From Geotalea toluenoxydans JCM 15764 (GTDB lineage Bacteria; Desulfobacterota; Desulfuromonadia; Geobacterales; Geobacteraceae): 64,000 nucleotides of DNA. The position numbers and the translations under genes are program-made. Shown one piece after another: positions 50,049-60,494 of the stretch. The notes under the pieces are model-generated. The model was given only the letters and a program-made list of their open reading frames with translations. It did no database searches and was not told the DNA's origin. The stretch's first letter is position 1; each line of letters begins with the position of its first letter. The stretch is from the NCBI RefSeq assembly GCF_001311985.1, contig NZ_BBCJ01000001.1, positions 62,001 to 126,000 on the forward strand, given 5' to 3'.

Positions 50049-51390
50049 ATGAAATTATTTGATTCTGCAGTGATGTTTATGCTTAGTCTCTTTTTCGCTG
50101 CATCCGCTTTCGCCGCTGCAAATGTGTCAATGGTCCCGTCAGATGACGGCAAATCATGGACTCTGAAGGCAAGCGATTTCGAAAACATTAGCGGAATCGA
50201 TCTCACCATCACCTACGACCCTTCCATCCTCAGCAATCCCAATGTCACGCAGGCTCCTTTGTTGCCGGCTCAATGCTGGTGCCTAATGCTGATGTCGCGG
50301 GAATTGTTCGTATCGGGATTGTTACAGCCAAACCCCTGACCGGTTCCGGGCCGATAGCTACAGTGACTTTTCAACGTAAAGCCAGCGGTTCGGCCAAACT
50401 CAAGCTTGCAGCGAAAATTGTCAACAAAGATCTTGCTCCTACACCGGTAATTCCCGTGAGCCCCACGGATTCAGAGGCAGAAGCTACAGATACTTCTTCA
50501 GACGGCACTCAGGGATCTTCGGGCAGAAAGGCCAACCAGCAAGCACAGACGCCTCAAACATCTGGAAATCAGTCACAATCTAACGGCTCATCCACAGTTG
50601 TAGTTGGTGGTAATGTCACCCTGCCGTCCGACATGACAGCGTCAACCGAGGAGAAAAAAGCTCAGCAGACAACGCCCGAATACAGGGAAGAGCAGCAACG
50701 CGAAGCACCTTCGTTTCCAGACCAACGTCTGCACCTGAGGCTAAGCAGGAGGCGGAAGCAAAAGCCTCTGCGCTCAAGATCGAGCCACCTGAGAATATCC
50801 TTGGTCGGTTCAACGGATACAAGGGGGAGATGACAAGCAAAGCTTTGATCCAGTTGTTCGCCGTGGATGAAAAGGCCACGGTTAAACAGGACCCGCCCAT
50901 ACTTTTGGCTGATGGCAAGGCAAATCTCAAATTAACCGTACGAAACCCGCAAGGCAAACATGCTCCCAACTTTGCACTGAAGAAGGCCAAGCTGGTGAGT
51001 CTGAAGGTAGCTTCCAACAGCACCTGGGTTGTGGTGGCCAAGCCTGAAAAAGGGGCATATGACGCATCCGTAACCATGCTTGTTGATGATACCGCAGTTG
51101 AAATGCCCTTGACTGTTGCGCCAAAGGTAGACATTGACCTTGACAAATCCGGGAAGGTCGATGACAACGACTTCAAGATCTTCCTTAAGGACCGAGGCAG
51201 CAGCAAGGCGCCTAAACATGACCTGGATAAGGATGGTCGCCGTAACCATATTGACGATTACATATTTACCGCCAACTTCCTCGTACTCGATCAAATAGCA
51301 AATGAAAAACCAATGGCAGGCAAGGTTCCGGTGGGAACCAAACAGAAGTCTGATACTGTCCGGGGGGGCAGTAAACCCCAGGAAAAATAA
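50049..51390 (+). CDS. secreted protein with cohesin-like and dockerin-like domains (two frameshifts)
   Basis: After repair this is one protein of about 447 residues. A signal peptide ends AFAA. Residues 25-135 form a cohesin-like beta sandwich (SGIDLTITYDPSILSNP, IVRIGIVTAKPLTGSGPIATVTFQ). A Ser/Thr/Gln/Glu-rich linker follows, then a second beta-rich section. Near the C terminus two dockerin-type calcium loops occur: DLDKSGKVDDND (near 51136) and DLDKDGRRNHID (near 51220), with acidic residues at loop positions 1, 3, 5 or 9, and 12, 28 residues apart. Breaks near 50260 and 50712 each need one base. It could bind another cohesin, such as the secretin tail at 43858. Confidence 0.75.
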
Positions 51391-51422
51391 AAATTTACCT
51401 TTTATATGAAGAAGTGCCTTTT

Positions 51423-51458
51423 AAAGGTCGGCTTGTTTTCCAAAAGCCGGCCTTTTTT
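51423..51458 (+). terminator. terminator after the cohesin-dockerin gene
   Basis: AAAGGTCGGCTT pairs with AAGCCGGCCTTT (one G-T pair) around GTTTTCCA and is followed by TTTTTT, ending the unit before the acnB promoter. Confidence 0.85.
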
Positions 51459-51482
51459 GTCCATTGGACAACATTTCAATAA

Positions 51483-51519
51483 TTGACAAAACAGCTTAAA
51501 AATTGTATACAGTATGCCA
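51483..51519 (+). promoter_or_regulatory. acnB promoter with overlapping palindromic operator
   Basis: TTGACA at 51483-51488 and TATACA at 51506-51511 are 17 bases apart. The -10 lies inside TTGTATACAGTATGCCA (51503-51519), an imperfect version of TTGTATACnGTATACAA, the perfect palindrome found upstream of icd. A repressor bound here would block RNA polymerase. Confidence 0.65.
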
Positions 51520-51607
51520 TTTGATCGTCGGCATCTGCAGTGTTCTTAAGAGTTTCTACGTATTGTCTGTAAAAAAGACGACAATAAAATAACCGGAGGA
51601 TTGAAAA

Positions 51608-54150
51608 ATGATCGAAGCCTATCTGGCCCATGAAGCCGAACGTAAAGCGCAAGGCATTCCTGCGTTGCCGCTGAACCCTGAGCAGACAACAGGGTTGTGC
51701 AAGTTGCTGGAAAACCCGCCCGCAGGCAAGGAAGAATTTCTCCTCAACCTCCTGAAAGAGCGTGTTTCTCCTGGTGTTGATCCTGCAGCAGAAGTTAAAG
51801 CGGCCTTTCTGGCAGAGATTATCAAAGGTTCCAAGAAATCCCCGCTGGTGAGCCGCAAGGAAGCAGTACAGATCCTGGGTACCATGATGGGTGGGTACAA
51901 CGTCACTCCTCTCATCGAGGCCCTTGGCGATGCAGAGCTTGCTGACGTAGCCGCAACTGCTCTCTCGGGCATGACTCTTGTCTATGACGGCTTTGACAAG
52001 GTAGTTGCACTTTCCAAATCCAATGCTGCGGCCAAAAAAGTACTAGAGTCCTGGGCCAATGCGGAGTGGTTCACCAAGCGTCCGGGGGTTCCCGAGACCA
52101 TCAAGGTCAAGGTTTTCAAGGTGGAAGGGGAGATCAATACCGACGACTTTTCTCCTGCCGGTGATGCCTGGAGCCGTCCCGATATCCCGCTCCATGCTCT
52201 GGCAATGGGCAAGACCCGCTTTCCGAACCGCCTTAAGGACATCGCCGCATGGCGTGCTGCCGGCAATCAGGTAGCCTTCATCGGCGACGTTGTCGGTACC
52301 GGTTCTTCCCGTAAATCCGCCTGTAACTCCGTCCTTTGGCACATCGGTAACGATATTCCTGCTGTCCCCAATAAGAAGACCGGCGGTGTCATCATCGGCG
52401 GCGTCATCGCTCCGATTTTTTTCAATACCGCCCAGGATTCCGGGGCACTGCCTCTGAAAGCAGATGTAACCAAGATGAATGATGGTGACGTCATAACCAT
52501 AAACACCAAAAAAGGTGAGATTTCAAACGAGAAGGGTGAGGTTATCTCCACCTTCAAAATTGCACCCAATACCCTGGCTGATGAATTCCGTGCCGGTGGT
52601 CGCATTCCTCTGATCATCGGTCGTGCTGTTACCGATAAAGCCCGTGCCGCCCTCGGCCTTGGCGCTACCGATATCTTTACCCTTCCTGTCAATCCCGAGC
52701 CCAAGGCTGGCCAGGGCTACTCGCTGGCACAGAAGATGGTCGGCAAGGCCTGTGGCGTTACCGGAGTTCTTCCGGGAACAGCCTGCGAGCCAAAGATGAC
52801 AACGGTCGGCTCCCAGGACACAACCGGACCTATGACCGCCGACGAACTGAAGGAACTTGCCTGTCTCAAGTTCCTCTCACCCATGTTCATGCAGTCTTTC
52901 TGTCACACTGCCGCCTATCCCAAGCCTGCTGACGTTAAGATGCACAAGACCCTGCCCAATTTCATCACCGACCGCTGCGGCGTACCCCTCAAGCCGGGCG
53001 ACGGGGTCATCCATTCCTGGCTGAACCGCCTGCTTCTTCCTGATACTGTCGGTACCGGCGGCGATTCACATACCCGTTTCCCGATCGGCATCAGTTTCCC
53101 GGCCGGTTCCGGTCTGGTGGCATTTGCCGGCGCCATGGGCTTCATGCCGCTGGATATGCCCGAGTCTGTGCTGGTGCGATTCAAGGGTAAACTGAACCCA
53201 GGCATAACCCTGCGCGATGCGGTCAATGCCATTCCCTACTGGGCCATAAAGCAGGGCAAACTCACGGTGCCCAAGAAAAACAAGATCAACATTTTCAACG
53301 GCCGTATTCTTGAAATGGAAGGTTTGCCTGAATTGACCGTTGAACAAGCTTTCGAGCTTACTGATGCTGCTGCCGAAAGAAGCGCCGCGGCAGGCTGCAT
53401 CCAGCTGTCCAAAGAGTCAGTTGCCACCTACCTCCGCTCCAACGTGGCACTAATGAAAAAGATGATCAAGGATGGCTATCAGGATGCAAAGACGCTGCAG
53501 AACCGGATTGATGCTGTCAATGCCTGGTTGGCCAAGCCCGAGCTGCTTGAGGCAGATAAAAATGCCGTTGAGACTGGTGCCTATGCCGATGTAATCGAGA
53601 TTGATCTGGCCCAGATCACCGAGCCGATCCTGGCTTGCCCCAATGATCCCGATGATGTCAAGCTTCTCTCCGAAGTGGCTGGTACGCCGATTCAGGATGT
53701 GTTCCTCGGTTCCTGTATGACCAACATCGGTCATTTCCGTGCAGCTGCTGAGATATGGCGCGGACTGAAATTTAACCCCAATGTTCGTACCTGGATCTGT
53801 CCTCCTACCCGGATGGATCAAGCTCAGCTCAAAGATGAAGCTTACTTCTCGGTCTACAGCGCCTTTGGCGCCCGGATTGAGATAGCCGGCTGTTCCCTCT
53901 GCATGGGTAACCAGGCTCGCGTTCCCGATGGAGTCAATATGTTCTCCACCTCGACACGCAATTTCGATGACAGGATCGGGGATGGCGCCAAGGTATTCCT
54001 GGCTCCGCCGAACTTGGTGCGGTAGCTGCGACAATGGGTAAGCTGCCTACCGTTGCCGAGTTCATGGCTGCCTACAAGGAAAAGGTTGAGCCTAAGAAAG
54101 ATGTAATTTACAAGTACCTGCAGTTTGATGAGATGCCTGAATACAAATAG
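51608..54150 (+). CDS. acnB: aconitate hydratase B (one frameshift)
   Basis: AcnB interconverts citrate and isocitrate in the TCA cycle. The N-terminal HEAT-like domain ([21 protein letters not shown]) and swivel domain ([15 protein letters not shown]) precede the catalytic core with [17 protein letters not shown]. The [4Fe-4S] cysteines are in [13 protein letters not shown] and [13 protein letters not shown], with a third near FCHTAAYP. One base is missing near 54001, where CTGGCTCC should read CTGGGCTCC, restoring [19 protein letters not shown] and a stop at 54148-54150. The repaired length is about 847 residues. ATG 51608 follows CGGAGG. It is monocistronic between two terminators. Confidence 0.95.
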
Positions 54151-54172
54151 TCACTCTGCATAATAAGCCACA

Positions 54173-54212
54173 AAAAAGCCCTTCGCCTGAAATCTCGGTC
54201 GAAGGGTTTTTG
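54173..54212 (+). terminator. terminator after acnB
   Basis: AAAAAGCCCTTCG pairs with CGAAGGGTTTTT (core CCCTTCG 54179-54185 with 54200-54206) across a 14-base loop. Confidence 0.85.
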
Positions 54213-54257
54213 TGGGTGTTGGGAGTGATTCGGAAGAAATGTCAACTGAGTAAAGGG

Positions 54258-54266
54258 TGCTATAAT
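54258..54266 (+). promoter_or_regulatory. extended -10 promoter for the SRPBCC gene
   Basis: TGCTATAAT (54258-54266) is a perfect extended -10 element. No good -35 is seen 17 bases upstream, which this promoter class does not need. It ends 34 bases before the start codon. Confidence 0.55.
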
Positions 54267-54299
54267 AATGATAAACAAATAATGTACAGGAGGGGTGAG

Positions 54300-54791
54300 A
54301 TGCTTTCTGATACCTATCGTATTTCCATTAATGCTCAACCGGACACTGTCTGGAACTTGCTGCCAAGCTTGCTGGAGAGGCCGGATATGTATATTCACAA
54401 AATAGATTCGATGAAAACGATCGAAAAATCTCAGGATATCCTTGTCCGGGAGATGTCGTGGCGAGGAACGCTGTTCAGGGAAACGGCAATCTTTGACTCA
54501 AACAGCAGGAGTATCAGGCATGTGTTGCAGGAACATCCCCTTTACCAGGGAAAGTATGGCACCAGTGTCGTGCCGACTTCTGTTCAGAACCCCATGTCAC
54601 CTGTGGAACTTCAGATTTACCTGGAGTTGGAGCGAAGATCATTCAAGGTAGAAAGAATGGTGCAGACGGAAGCAGAGCTGGCTGCAGACATAGAGAAGGT
54701 GCTGAAGTCTGTAAAAGGAATGGCTGAGGAACGGGAACATGAACTGGAGGGTAGGGGGCAACACCTCAGCGAAGGTGTGACACATCGCTGA
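54300..54791 (+). CDS. SRPBCC (AtaL-like/DUF1857) family protein
   Basis: The 163-residue cytoplasmic protein begins YRISINAQPDTVWNLLPSLLERPDMYIHKIDSMKTIEK and continues LVREMSWRGTLFRETAIF. This matches the AtaL-like/DUF1857 branch of the START/SRPBCC fold, hydrophobic pockets that bind small ligands. The last 25 residues are a charged helix. Function is unknown. ATG 54300 is fixed by AGGAGGGG seven bases upstream; the frame is open farther upstream through the acnB terminator, which is rejected. The stop codon lies inside the terminator stem, and pilT converges with it. Confidence 0.7.
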   Translation: MLSDTYRISINAQPDTVWNLLPSLLERPDMYIHKIDSMKTIEKSQDILVREMSWRGTLFRETAIFDSNSRSIRHVLQEHPLYQGKYGTSVVPTSVQNPMSPVELQIYLELERRSFKVERMVQTEAELAADIEKVLKSVKGMAEEREHELEGRGQHLSEGVTHR

Positions 54792-54808
54792 GGTGTTGTT
54801 TTGTTTGT
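54759..54808 (+). terminator. terminator overlapping the end of the SRPBCC gene
   Basis: CAACACCTCAGCGA (54759-54772) pairs perfectly with TCGCTGAGGTGTTG (54785-54798) and is followed by TTTTGTTTGTT. The TGA stop (54789-54791) is inside the right arm. It acts only in the plus direction. Confidence 0.85.
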
Positions 54809-54809
54809 T

Positions 54810-55880
54810 CTAGCTGGTATACATGAACTTGCGTTCCAGATCCATGGAATGTGACAGTCGTTTTGCATCTTCCAGTGTTATAAGATCCTGTTCATACATC
54901 TGCAACAGATGCTGATCCAGTGTCTGCATATGGTACTGGGTCTGTCCATTCTCAATGTGCTTTTCAATCTCATCGAGCCGCCCTTCGCGAATACAGGCCT
55001 GGATGGTCGTAGTGGAACGCATTATCTCAACCACAGGGAAGATGTTATCTCCTGTTTTGTCTTTGACAAGCCGTAATGAAACGGTAGCGACGAGGATGTC
55101 CGCCAGTCGCTGGCGGATGATTTCCTGGGCATCGGGTGGGAAATGTCCGACAATCCGGTTTATGGTTGAAACTGCGCTCTGGGTGTGCAGGGTAGACAGG
55201 ACCAAATGCCCGGTTTCTGCCGTTTTTATGCAGGCATCGATAGTCTCCTTGTCACGCATCTCTCCAACCATTATCACATCCGGATCCATTCTAAGGGCTG
55301 ATTTGAGTGCAGAGTTAAAGCTATCCGTGTCAATCCCCACTTCTCTCTGAATGATGCAGCTTTTTTGCGAAGTAAAGAGAAATTCAATCGGATCTTCAAT
55401 GGTAATGATATTGTGGTTGAAATTTTCATTGAGGAATCTCAACATTGAGGCAAGGGTGGTTGACTTTCCGTTACCGGTTGGGCCGGTGACCAGGATCAAT
55501 CCATTGGGAGCAGTCGCTATTTCCGAAAGGACAGTCGGTAGGTGCAATTCCGAAAATGTGCCGATATTAGGTGGGATGACACGCATGACGACACCGAAAT
55601 TGCCCCTCTGGCGGAATATACTTACCCTGAAACGACCGCCGCTGGATAAGGAGTATGATGCATCGAATTCACGCAAATCGGCGTTGAATTCACGACCATT
55701 ATGTTCCATTACTGTTTTGGCGATAAAAAGGGTGTCATCTGCCGAAAGGTTGGGCATTTTAGCTCGGATCAGCTGTCCTCTTGCCCTGAAAAACGGAGGA
55801 TTGTCCACTTCGAAATGGAGGTCGGATACCTTCTTCTGAAAGGCGATTTCTAATATCTGGTGTAAAGTTCGCGCGTCCAT
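54810..55880 (-). CDS. pilT: PilT-like pilus retraction ATPase
   Basis: The 356-residue protein resembles PilT, the hexameric motor that depolymerises type IV pili. It has the N-terminal PAS-like domain, Walker [14 protein letters not shown] (131-143), the Asp box IITIEDPIEF, Walker B DPDVIMVGEMRDKET and the His box TGHLVLSTLHTQSAVSTINRI. The C terminus lacks the canonical AIRNLIRE motif of classical PilT, so it is probably a PilT2/PilU-like paralogue. Geobacter genomes usually carry several. It starts 37 bases after the stop of the upstream PATAN/GAF gene, in the same operon. Confidence 0.87.
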   Translation of the reverse strand: MDARTLHQILEIAFQKKVSDLHFEVDNPPFFRARGQLIRAKMPNLSADDTLFIAKTVMEHNGREFNADLREFDASYSLSSGGRFRVSIFRQRGNFGVVMRVIPPNIGTFSELHLPTVLSEIATAPNGLILVTGPTGNGKSTTLASMLRFLNENFNHNIITIEDPIEFLFTSQKSCIIQREVGIDTDSFNSALKSALRMDPDVIMVGEMRDKETIDACIKTAETGHLVLSTLHTQSAVSTINRIVGHFPPDAQEIIRQRLADILVATVSLRLVKDKTGDNIFPVVEIMRSTTTIQACIREGRLDEIEKHIENGQTQYHMQTLDQHLLQMYEQDLITLEDAKRLSHSMDLERKFMYTS

Positions 55881-55917
55881 AATAGCCCTTTTCGTTGAAA
55901 TGTATTTTTATCTATTG

Positions 55918-57671
55918 CTATTGAGCTTGTTTTTCAAGTTTTTTTCGCATCAGAATATTATCGAAAATAAGGCTTGCATGTTTTGACAGAGAGGCGATCA
56001 TATCTGTCGGAGCCGGTGTTGCGGCCTTGGCGCCAAAATCGGCGTAGGTTAGGGCGATGACACGGCCAAAACTCACTATGGGCACGACCAGTACCCTTGT
56101 CTCGGCTGGTGGGCCGATTTCTTTGTATAGAGATCTCAATGCCTCATCCTCACCATGTTCAAAGGATATCTTTAAGTCATCTATGGCTTTCTGGAAAACT
56201 GAGAGTGGCGCAAGTGAAACTTTAAAACGTAATGGAGCCGTTGCCCCGGTGCTTTTGTCGGATCTTATGCCAATACCGCGTTCAGCTATCAATTCTCCGT
56301 TGGTAACAATAAAAGTTATCGATCGTTCGAAAATTTCCGAGATAAATTTAAGCAGGGCAAATGAGAGGTCAGGTATCTCCTGGGCGATACCCAGTTCATG
56401 TATGCATCTGTTAAAAGCATCAAGTGGGATATCGGCGTCGTGTGAAAAAGAATTTTTCTGCATGTAAGAGCGGAAAGATTCTGTGAAACTAATGCTCCCT
56501 TCTGCGAAACCGACTTTGGATTTATTTATATCCGGTTTGGGGAATATGGTGCGAACACCATCTTTCAGAGCCGCCAAAGAGGAATCTATGTCACCTGATA
56601 CCAGCTTTATCACAGACAATGTCTTGTAAGCTGAAAGCTTTGTGTTTATGAGTCGTGAGTATTTCTCATCAGTTCCAAAACTATCTATTATCAGAACAGG
56701 TGAGGCCTTTTTGGCAAGGGTCTGATCGATGATAGGGTCAAGATCGGTTTCATTGTCGGTTGTAAAGACTGCCAATTCATCAGCCTTGCAGGCAGCTGAC
56801 AACAGGTTTGTGATCAGCCTGTCGCAGCTGTATATTATAACGACAGGTCCGGGAATTCGGGGCGAGCCTGCATCTTTTTTGGGTGCGTTTCCGCACAAAT
56901 CAACCATGTATGAAACAAGCTTTTGTTGTTGGTCTGCCGGTACGTCAAGAAGTTCTTCCTTCAGTCTCTGGCGCAAGTCTTCTGCCGGATCGAAAAATTT
57001 TACCCCGGTAAATACCTCAGGGATTTTTTTATCAAGCTATCCAGATCATCCAGGCCAAGATCGCTTGCCGAGATCAGAGGAGCGTCGCTTTCACATTCAA
57101 GAAAACCGGGTTGCTCTGCATCACTGGTAACAAATGTAGGTTCATTCAACGTCCCGTCACGTTTTTTCTCATCGTAGATGCGGAGTGCGTCCATGAGAAT
57201 GCTTTGGGTGTTAAGGTTCAGGGTTTCTTTCAGCGTATCGGGAAAATACCTATATTCGTCGGAGACTGTCAACTTGTCGATTTCCAGTTCAAAAGTACCG
57301 GTGGTCCAAGTCAAAACATCGACGATAGTCATCTCTATCAACATCTCCAGCCCTTTGAAAGCTGTGTCCCTGTTGATCAGACCATTTTCTATCAGTGTGG
57401 CAATTAAAGGCTTGCGGTTGTTACCAGCATTCTTCTGTTCCTGCAGAGCGTTTTCCAACTGCGCGGCACTGATGGCATTCAGGTCCACCAGTATCTGACC
57501 AACTTGTATGCTGTTGTTATGGTGATTTGCACTGACAATGTAGCCTTCATTGAAGACAATCTGACTCTGGCCCCGTTTGCTTTTCAGCAAGGTGCCGGAT
57601 TTCTTGGTAGAGTGAAGCAGTTGAATCAAATCGACAATGGGGAGATGTTCAAGATCGCCGACAAAGGACAT
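55918..57671 (-). CDS. PATAN (DUF4388)-pseudoreceiver-GAF-like signalling protein (one frameshift)
   Basis: Restoring one base in the T-run 57024-57030 (A-run on the coding strand) joins two frames through LIKKIPEVFTGVKFFDPAEDL into one protein of about 584 residues. Residues 1-210 are a PATAN/DUF4388 domain (LEHLPIVDLIQLLHSTKKSGTL) with a helical insert (QLENALQEQK). A central alpha/beta domain (GPVVIIYSCDRLITNLLSA to DGVRTIFPKP) looks like a receiver without a clear phospho-acceptor set. The C-terminal third is GAF-like. In cyanobacteria PATAN proteins bind pilus motors; lying directly upstream of pilT suggests a similar role. aspS is divergent. Confidence 0.75.
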
Positions 57672-57831
57672 GCACCACCTTCACTTTCTGTAGATTTTGA
57701 ATTTTCCTTCCATACTTCCCTTTGGGACTGGGATTATAACCAAAATTTTCCAGAAAATCCTCAAATATTATTATTTGAAAGACCAGACCAGTGTTTTTTT
57801 GAAACTTTTATTGTTTTCATGGCTTTAATCC

Positions 57832-57860
57832 TTGAAGCGTTAAAGCTTTTTGAGTATAAT
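57832..57860 (+). promoter_or_regulatory. sigma70-type promoter for aspS
   Basis: TTGAAG at 57832-57837 and a perfect TATAAT at 57855-57860 are 17 bases apart, ending 42 bases before the aspS start. Confidence 0.7.
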
Positions 57861-57902
57861 TTGCAGGTTTTTTAACTGAGACAGGACAGGGGGATTCTTT
57901 AA

Positions 57903-59684
57903 ATGATAGATTTTCTGGGCGATTGGAAGAGAACACACTACTGCGGTACTCTGACTGCAGATGATACAGGAAAAGAAGTTGTCCTGATGGGATGGGCTCA
58001 TCGGCGCAGGGATCATGGCGGACTGATTTTCGTTGACTTGCGCGATCGAGAGGGTTTGGCGCAGATTGTTTTCGATCCTGATAACAGTGCTGAAGCTCAT
58101 CACAAAGCCGAAACCATTCGCAATGAATATGTCGTTGCTGTGAAAGGCAAGGTTATCCCCAGGCCCGAGGGGACTGTAAACACTAACCTTCGGACCGGAG
58201 CTGTTGAAATACTTGTATCGGCATGCAAGATCCTCAGTCGCTCCAAGGCACTTCCATTCACCCTGGACGATTATGTCGATGTGGCTGAAAACCTGCGCCT
58301 TAAACATCGATATCTTGACCTGCGCCGTCCCGTATTGCAGGATAATCTTATTCTACGCTCCAAGGTGGCTCAGGTTACGCGCCAGTATCTGACAGGCAAT
58401 GGTTTCCTTGAACTTGAAACTCCCTTTCTCACCAAATCGACCCCTGAAGGCGCCCGGGATTTTCTCGTTCCATCACGCATCAACCGCGGCGAGTTCTATG
58501 CATTGCCGCAATCGCCTCAACTATTTAAGCAAATTTTGATGATCTCCGGCTTTGATCGTTATTTTCAAATTGTACGCTGTTTCAGGGACGAAGATCTTCG
58601 TGCCGACCGACAGCCGGAGTTTACCCAGATCGACTGCGAAATGTCGTTTATAGATCGTGAAGATATCATCACGGTTATGGAAGGACTTATTGCCCGCATT
58701 TTCGCCGATGTGAAGGATATGTCGATAAGCCTTCCCATCAAGCGCATGACCTATGCCGAGTCAATCAGCCGTTTCGGCGTTGACAATCCGGACCTTCGTT
58801 TCGGTCTCGAACTGGTTGAACTCTCCGACATTGTCAAGGGCTCAGGGTTCAAGGTCTTTGCCGATGTGGTCGCCGGCGGCGGAATTGTCAAGGGACTCAA
58901 TGCGAAGGGCTGCGGTGGCATGTCCCGCAAGGAGATCGATGATCTCACGGAATTCGTGAAAATTTACGGGGCTAAAGGCCTGGCCTATGTAAAAGTGACC
59001 GAAGATGGCTGGCAATCCCCTATAACAAAGTTCTTTACTGATGAAGAAATATCGGCAATGACAAAAACTTTTGCCGCTGAACAGGGAGACCTGCTCCTGT
59101 TCGTTGCCGACAAGCCCAAGGTAGTCAATGATTCATTGGGGAAATTGCGAAATCAGCTGGCTAAAATTCTTGGTCTGCTGGACAAGAATACCTTTAACTT
59201 TGTCTGGATTACCGATTTCCCCCTTCTTGAATGGGACGAGGAGGAGAAGCGGTGGGCTGCTGTGCATCACCCCTTTACCGCCCCCATGGATGAAGACCTG
59301 GAATATGTTGAAAACGACCCGGGACGTTGCCGTGCCAAGGCTTACGATCTAGTATTGAACGGTAACGAAATTGGTGGAGGAAGCATAAGAATTCATCAGG
59401 AAAAAGTTCAATCTCTCATGTTCAAGATGCTTGGCCTTAGCGAAGAGGATGCAAAAGCAAAATTTGGATTCCTTCTAGATGCCTTGGAGTATGGTACACC
59501 TCCCCATGGGGGAATTGCTTTTGGTCTTGACCGCTTGATCATGTTGCTCACGGGCAGCGATTCCATCAGGGATGTAATTGCTTTTCCAAAGACTCAAAAA
59601 GGAGCCTGTCTCATGTCGGAGGCGCCTTCTCCGGTGGATTTGAAACAATTGAGAGAACTGGGTTTGAAAACGACCGGCAAATGA
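57903..59684 (+). CDS. aspS: aspartyl-tRNA synthetase
   Basis: This 593-residue bacterial-type class II synthetase charges tRNA-Asp. The N-terminal OB fold has [23 protein letters not shown]. Motif 1 is near [13 protein letters not shown], motif 2 has [18 protein letters not shown], the GAD insertion domain follows ([17 protein letters not shown]), and motif 3 is [12 protein letters not shown]. The frame is intact over the full length. Whether it is the non-discriminating form (also making Asp-tRNA-Asn) cannot be decided here; no gatCAB genes are in the window. The LysM gene follows six bases after the stop. Confidence 0.96.
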   Translation: MIDFLGDWKRTHYCGTLTADDTGKEVVLMGWAHRRRDHGGLIFVDLRDREGLAQIVFDPDNSAEAHHKAETIRNEYVVAVKGKVIPRPEGTVNTNLRTGAVEILVSACKILSRSKALPFTLDDYVDVAENLRLKHRYLDLRRPVLQDNLILRSKVAQVTRQYLTGNGFLELETPFLTKSTPEGARDFLVPSRINRGEFYALPQSPQLFKQILMISGFDRYFQIVRCFRDEDLRADRQPEFTQIDCEMSFIDREDIITVMEGLIARIFADVKDMSISLPIKRMTYAESISRFGVDNPDLRFGLELVELSDIVKGSGFKVFADVVAGGGIVKGLNAKGCGGMSRKEIDDLTEFVKIYGAKGLAYVKVTEDGWQSPITKFFTDEEISAMTKTFAAEQGDLLLFVADKPKVVNDSLGKLRNQLAKILGLLDKNTFNFVWITDFPLLEWDEEEKRWAAVHHPFTAPMDEDLEYVENDPGRCRAKAYDLVLNGNEIGGGSIRIHQEKVQSLMFKMLGLSEEDAKAKFGFLLDALEYGTPPHGGIAFGLDRLIMLLTGSDSIRDVIAFPKTQKGACLMSEAPSPVDLKQLRELGLKTTGK

Positions 59685-59690
59685 AGGTAA

Positions 59691-60406
59691 ATGATGTATC
59701 GTTTTCATCTAATAAAGTATCTGCAGACTCTTATGCTCATCTGCCTGTTCGCCGGGTGTTCAGCCCCGGCTCCGGTATGGAGCAGGACGCCCTCAGCCTC
59801 TTGGAAAGGGTCAGGATTCATGACGGGCAGAAGATTCTTCCCGCTGAATACAAGAGTATCGAGGATCTGGTATTGAGAGGCGATGCCCTGGTGAGGAAAG
59901 AGGAGATCGAGGCGGCCGACAAGCTGTTTCTCCTTGCCTGGTCAAAGGCTAATCTCCTCGAAAAAAACCTCCTGCTGGAAAAACGAAGGCTTGCTGAGGA
60001 GAAACTGCGCAAGGAACAGGCAGAGCGTCTTGAAGCTGATCGCAAGCGAGCCATGGAAGAAGAGATTCGGAAGCAGGCGGAGCAAAAAACAGTCGAAGAA
60101 AAAGCCGCCCGAGCAGCAGAGACACGCAGGCTTGCGGAAAAAGCCGAAAGAGCCAAACAGGCCAGAGAAAGGCAATCCCCCGCATATCACACTGTCAAAA
60201 GAGGGGAGAGTCTACCGTTTATAGCTTCACAGCCCGAGGTTTACAATGATCGGAATCTTTGGCCTCTTCTCTACCGTGCAAACCGTGATCAGATCAGTAA
60301 TCCTAAGCATCTATGGCCTGGGCAGGTGTTGCGTATCCCTCGAAACCCAAGTCGAGAGGATATTGCAGAAGCAAAGAAATATGCTCAGGATCGGCCTCTT
60401 CATTAG
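59691..60406 (+). CDS. LysM-domain lipoprotein with coiled coil (one frameshift)
   Basis: From ATG 59691 the product begins MMYRFHLIKYLQTLMLICLFAGC, a clear lipoprotein signal. The frame then shifts near 59771 (one base missing), after which a protein continues MEQDALSLLERVRIHDGQ. A long Glu/Arg/Lys/Ala coiled coil follows (about residues 90-165), then a C-terminal LysM module (YHTVKRGESLPFIASQPEVYNDRNLWPLLYRAN...WPGQVLRIP) for peptidoglycan binding. The repaired length is about 238 residues. A reading from 59681 would hide the lipobox and overlap aspS. It is probably an outer membrane lipoprotein bridging to the cell wall. Confidence 0.8.
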
Positions 60407-60494
60407 TTTATTTCCCCTGTAGCCACCGATGATTCTTTAAAGATACTGGTGTCTTAAAAGTCGTAAATTACACCGTTTTCGTCTATATTTTTCC

